This document shows, piece after piece, positions 58,770 to 64,000 of a stretch of 64,000 bases of DNA. Both the position numbers and the translations under genes were made by a program. The DNA comes from SCUS01 sp966211675 (lineage in GTDB: Bacteria; Myxococcota_A; Polyangia; Polyangiales; Ga0077539): positions 12,897-76,896 of the forward strand of contig CBIHPK010000014.1 in assembly GCA_966211675.1 (NCBI GenBank), in the 5' to 3' direction. The notes beneath the pieces are model-generated. The model searched no databases, was not told the DNA's origin, and was given only the letters and a program-made list of their open reading frames with translations. How positions within the stretch are numbered: the stretch's first letter is position 1; every line of letters begins with the position of its first letter.

Positions 58770-60136
58770 GCGCGCTCGACGAGGTGGGCGAGGCGCAGCG
58801 GGACGTCGGGCAGGCGCTCGACCGGGCGCGCGCGGGGGACGACCGCGAGCTCGCGGCGAAGGTGCGGGAGCTGGGCGAGCAGTTCGTGCGGATGCTCACC
58901 GGCGCGATGCGGATGACCCGCTTCCACGACACTCGCAACATGGCCTTCGAGGCGCCGCTGAAGGACCTGGAGCGCTCGCTCGCGGCGCTGCGCGACCTGC
59001 TCGGGATGGTGCAGGTCATCATGGTGGAGGACCAGGTCTACGTGAACGACCAGCGCCTCCGCCTGGACGACCGGCTGGACCCGGGCGACAACTTCGCGAC
59101 GCTCTGGCTGAGCCACGAGGTGGGCGGGCTCAACCTGCACGCCACGCTCACCATGGACCAGTGGCGCAAGGTGATCGTGGCCGCGATGGCCGATCCGGCG
59201 CCCGCGCAGCCGCGCGCCGCGCTCCAGGCGACCTTCGAGGCCGCGGGCCTGAGCGCGCTCGAGCTGCTGCCGGTGTTCCGCTTCCGCATGAAGGACGAGC
59301 GCCGCCGGGTCGACCAGGACGTCGGGGCGGTGATGCACCGCGCGGCGCGCGTGGTCGACGGGCTGTGGGAGGGCCTCGCCTCGGGCCGGGCGGCCAACCC
59401 GCTGCCGGTGCGCAAGATGATCAACGAGCTCGTGGACATGCCCGCGCAGAGCGAGGAGGAGGGCATCGCCCGCTCCCGCTTCGACCGGAGCACCCACGCG
59501 CTCTCGCAGCACAGCTCGCAGGTCGCGATGCTGGCGGTGCTCATCGGCCGGGAGCTGGGCCTGCCCGACACGACGCTCGCCGACCTCGGCGTGACGGCCT
59601 GCTACCACGACCTCGGCTACGCGACGGACGAGGACGGGTACGCCCCGCCCTTCAGCCGCCACGGGAGCGCGGCGGTGCGCACCCTGCTGGCGCAGCGCGG
59701 GTTCCACGAGGCGCGCATCCACCGGATGCTGGCCTGCCTGGAGCACCACCGGCCCTTCAACGCGCCCGGCGGGTCGTCGCTCTTCGCGCGCATCATCCAC
59801 ATCGCGGACGACTTCGAGACGCTCACCCGCTACCGCCCCGGGGGGCCGATGATGTCGCCGCCGACGGCGCTCGCCCGGATGTACGCCGCGCGCGGCACCG
59901 AGTACGACCCGGACCTCCTGCAGCTCTTCGTCAACCGGGTGGGGCGCTTTCCTCCGGGGAGCGTGCTGGAGCTCGACGATGGCCGGTGGGTGCTCGTGCT
60001 CTCCGGGGTGCGCGCGCCGGAGCTGTTCGACCAGCCCTTCACCGAGGTCGTGCGCATGCCGGACGGCACCGAGCCGCTGCTGCCGATGCCCGTCGACCTC
60101 GCGGACGAGGGCTCGGTGCGGCGCGTGGTGGAGTGA
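58766..60136 (+). CDS. HD-GYP-like domain protein without the GYP motif
   Basis: A 456-residue protein. The N-terminal 150 residues mirror a domain of the upstream protein (MTRFHDTRNMAFEAPLKDLE, VQVIMVEDQVYVNDQRLRLD, HEVGGLNLHATLTMDQWRKV). The HD domain (about 225-400) shows HSSQVAMLAVLIGRELGL, CYHDLGYATDEDG with the HD pair, FSRHGSAAVRTLL, LACLEHHRPFNAPGG and IADDFETLTRYRPGG. In c-di-GMP phosphodiesterases the last-but-one element reads H-H-E-x-x-D-G-x-G-Y-P. Here GYP is absent, so activity toward c-di-GMP is doubtful. GTG 58766 overlaps the previous stop by four bases. Confidence 0.82.
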   Translation: MSALDEVGEAQRDVGQALDRARAGDDRELAAKVRELGEQFVRMLTGAMRMTRFHDTRNMAFEAPLKDLERSLAALRDLLGMVQVIMVEDQVYVNDQRLRLDDRLDPGDNFATLWLSHEVGGLNLHATLTMDQWRKVIVAAMADPAPAQPRAALQATFEAAGLSALELLPVFRFRMKDERRRVDQDVGAVMHRAARVVDGLWEGLASGRAANPLPVRKMINELVDMPAQSEEEGIARSRFDRSTHALSQHSSQVAMLAVLIGRELGLPDTTLADLGVTACYHDLGYATDEDGYAPPFSRHGSAAVRTLLAQRGFHEARIHRMLACLEHHRPFNAPGGSSLFARIIHIADDFETLTRYRPGGPMMSPPTALARMYAARGTEYDPDLLQLFVNRVGRFPPGSVLELDDGRWVLVLSGVRAPELFDQPFTEVVRMPDGTEPLLPMPVDLADEGSVRRVVE

Positions 60137-60255
60137 GCGGAGCGGTCCGCGCCCGCGACGAATCGGGCGCGACGAGGGACCCCGGCGGTTCTATGTGAGT
60201 CGGGGAGCCCCATGCCGCTCTACCCCCCCTCTCTCCCTCTCGAGAAACGTAGAGG

Positions 60256-62709
<2,454 letters not shown>

Positions 62710-62714
62710 ACCGC

Positions 62715-62754
62715 CGACGCCCCGGGTGACCCGTTGCCGGGGCCCGAGGCGTCG
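62715..62754. terminator. hairpin between the histidine kinase and rnpB
   Basis: CGACGCC (62715-62721) pairs with GGCGTCG (62748-62754), extended by CGGG (62723-62726) with CCCG (62743-62746). It lies between the convergent kinase stop and the rnpB 3' end and could serve both. No T-tract is visible. Confidence 0.5.
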
Positions 62755-62760
62755 ATCGGA

Positions 62761-63166
62761 GATGGAGAGGGCTGTAAGCCGAGTTCTGTCCCGCGAGGCG
62801 ATCGCTCACCGCGCGGGGGCGCTCATTCTTCTAGCGTCGACGATTGCTCGCGACCTCGTAGCGACCAACCCGAAAGCATCGACCGGGCTCCTGGTCTCCC
62901 GCGGTGTGACCCGCATCGCTTCCATATTGGGTCTTGCTCCGGATGGGGTTTGCCGTGCCGTCGCTGTCACCAGCGCCGCGGTGAGCTCTTACCTCGCCGT
63001 TTCACCCTTACCGCAGTGGCCTCGCGGCGTGCGGCGGTCTTTCTCTGTTGCACTGTCCTCGGGATCGCTCCCACTGGCCGTTAGCCAGCATCCTGCCCTG
63101 CGGAGCTCGGACTTTCCTCCCGAGGTTCACCAGGGAACCTCCGGCGAGCGCCCGCTCCTCTCCATC
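62761..63166 (-). ncRNA. rnpB: RNase P RNA (bacterial class A)
   Basis: This is the catalytic RNA that cleaves 5' leaders from tRNA precursors. The minus strand has the conserved 5' block GAGGAAAGTCCGAGCTCC and the 3' block ACAGAACTCGGCTTACAG. Between them are GGCTAACGGCCAGTGGGAG, GTAAGGGTGAAACGGCGAGG and AGACCCAATATGGAAGCG. The ends GATGGAGAGG and CCTCTCCATC pair as helix P1, which sets both boundaries, giving about 406 nt, a normal length. The many open frames crossing it are noncoding. Confidence 0.95.
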
Positions 63167-63177
63167 TGCCGCGGGTC

Positions 63178-63205
63178 GCTACACCCGCGCCGGGGTCGGG
63201 CGCAA
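63178..63205 (-). promoter_or_regulatory. candidate rnpB promoter
   Basis: On the minus strand TTGCGC (63205-63200), a 16-bp spacer and TGTAGC (63183-63178) end 11 bases before the expected RNA 5' end at 63166, the right distance for a transcription start. Confidence 0.45.
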
Positions 63206-63306
63206 GCGCGATGCGCGAGGCGGGCGGGGTGGCGCGTGCGACGGAGACCGGCGTTGTCGCGCGCCCCGCGGCGCGGCGATGATTCGTTGAAGGAGGCTGA
63301 GGACGG

Positions 63307-63954
63307 ATGGCGAAGTCGAAGACAGCGGGCGGGCGGGCGAAGCTCATCACGGCGACGAAGGAGGCGGCGCTGGTCGAGCAGAGGAAGAAGCTGAAGGCGC
63401 TGGAGGCGCTCATCCGGCGAAGGCTCGTGACGGTGGTGGAGAGCTTCTACGACGTGGGCGAGGCGCTCGCGGAGGTGCTGCGGCGCAAGCTGTACGCGGC
63501 GGCGGACCACGCCAGCCTGGAGGCGTGGCTGCGGGCGACGAAGCTGCTGTCGGTCACGCAGGCGATGAAGCTCCTGGCCATCGTGAGGCACGTCCCGCGG
63601 GAGCAGGCGCTCGCCGCGGGGCAGGAGCGGGCCTACGCGCTGATCGAGCTCGCGAGCGCCACGCCGGAGCCCGACACGGCGGCGGAGCTCATCGAGCGCG
63701 GGACCGTCGACGGACAGCCCGCGGCGCAGGCCCCGGTGAGGGCGATCGTCGCGGCGGCGAGGGCGCAGCGCGCGAAGGGGGCGCAGACGCCCGCGGGGAA
63801 GGCGAAGGCGAGGGCCGACGGGGCGATCGAGAAGGGGGTGAGGGCGATCCTGCGGGCGGGCGGGGTGAAGGCGTCGGGGGTGCGCGTGGGGCGCGACGAG
63901 GTGCGGGTGGTGCTGTCGCGGGCGCAGGTGGAGAAGGCGCTGGCGAAGGGGTGA
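63307..63954 (+). CDS. Lys/Ala-rich unknown protein
   Basis: A 215-residue cytoplasmic protein with a strong ribosome binding site (GGAGG) 14 nt before ATG 63307. It starts with a Lys-rich stretch (MAKSKTAGGRAKLITATKEA), then a helical domain (RLVTVVESFYDVGEALAEVL, SLEAWLRATKLLSVTQAMKL, AIVRHVPREQALAAGQERAY). That part resembles helix-turn-helix-like segments found in phage or plasmid-borne proteins, but I cannot name the family. The C-terminal third (ARAQRAKGAQTPAGKAKARA) is basic and likely contacts nucleic acid. It is the last gene before a tandem repeat at the window edge. Confidence 0.65.
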   Translation: MAKSKTAGGRAKLITATKEAALVEQRKKLKALEALIRRRLVTVVESFYDVGEALAEVLRRKLYAAADHASLEAWLRATKLLSVTQAMKLLAIVRHVPREQALAAGQERAYALIELASATPEPDTAAELIERGTVDGQPAAQAPVRAIVAAARAQRAKGAQTPAGKAKARADGAIEKGVRAILRAGGVKASGVRVGRDEVRVVLSRAQVEKALAKG

Positions 63955-63958
63955 GCGG

Positions 63959-64000
63959 GCTCCGGACGTCGGGAGGTGCAGCTCCGGACGTCGGGAGGTG
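63959..64000 (+). repeat. 22-bp tandem repeat, array cut by the window end
   Basis: GCTCCGGACGTCGGGAGGTG occurs at 63959-63978, is followed by CA, and repeats exactly at 63981-64000. The period is 22 bp and the second copy ends at the last base of the window, so the array may continue. Confidence 0.7.

Noticed and set aside
62726..63394. Open frames of 100-220 codons on both strands across 62726-63394
   Set aside because: They lie over the RNase P RNA, whose conserved blocks and P1 helix are clear. In GC-rich DNA long frames arise by chance.

Overview
The window is very GC-rich with near-saturated G/C at third codon positions, and nearly every base lies in a long open frame. Its content points to Myxococcota (a Sandaracinaceae/Polyangia-type myxobacterium). 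It holds four Ser/Thr kinases plus one pseudokinase, three hybrid histidine kinases, many Asp/Gly-rich lipoproteins with PPC or FG-GAP domains, a TonB-C-domain/TonB-receptor fusion, a DUF2330 protein and an MXAN_5187-like protein. The lineage is inferred from family content, not from an rRNA.

1-5915: end of a metallo-beta-lactamase-fold hydrolase, murJ, a GreA/GreB-like factor, a membrane-anchored protein with a possible NlpC/P60-like Cys/His pair, a small lipoprotein and a patatin-like phospholipase. 5962-11155: a 5.1-kb island in the 3' end of tRNA-Pro(CGG). A 23-bp copy of the tRNA 3' end marks the left edge and the intact tRNA the right. Each edge has its own hairpin terminator. No integrase is visible. 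Cargo is small unknown proteins, two of them paralogous, a Cys/His-repeat lipoprotein, and a hybrid histidine kinase that looks like a later insertion of lower GC.

11224-21809: an FG-GAP/CARDB-like lipoprotein, a phosphofructokinase-family protein, a coupled YggX-like/DHH/kinase operon, a lone ABC ATPase, and an xseA-aroE-kinase operon. 22000-32867: DUF2330 protein, ArsA-type ATPase, a secreted cupredoxin-like protein with an MXAN_5187-like membrane protein, an NAD-dependent DNA ligase with two BRCT domains joined by heptad repeats, then a divergent pair of an active kinase and a pseudokinase fused to an extracytoplasmic beta-propeller.

33116-43180: a SWIM-SNF2 helicase heads a run of overlapping genes (unknown protein, TonB receptor, lipoprotein), followed by a PPC-domain lipoprotein and a polysaccharide deacetylase. 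43194-62709: a second hybrid kinase, a spermidine-synthase-like membrane protein, a lone SdhC-type cytochrome b, sucA with a response regulator directly behind it, a kinase with a Pro-rich tail, a lytic transglycosylase lipoprotein, a coupled pair sharing an N-terminal domain (HEAT-like and HD-GYP-like), and a DUF4118-PAS-GAF hybrid kinase. 62761-63166: RNase P RNA on the minus strand. The window ends with a Lys/Ala-rich unknown protein and the start of a 22-bp tandem repeat.

Most of the window is signalling, envelope and central-metabolism housekeeping. The least explained parts are the tRNA-Pro island, the pseudokinase-propeller, and the paired shared-domain/HD proteins.
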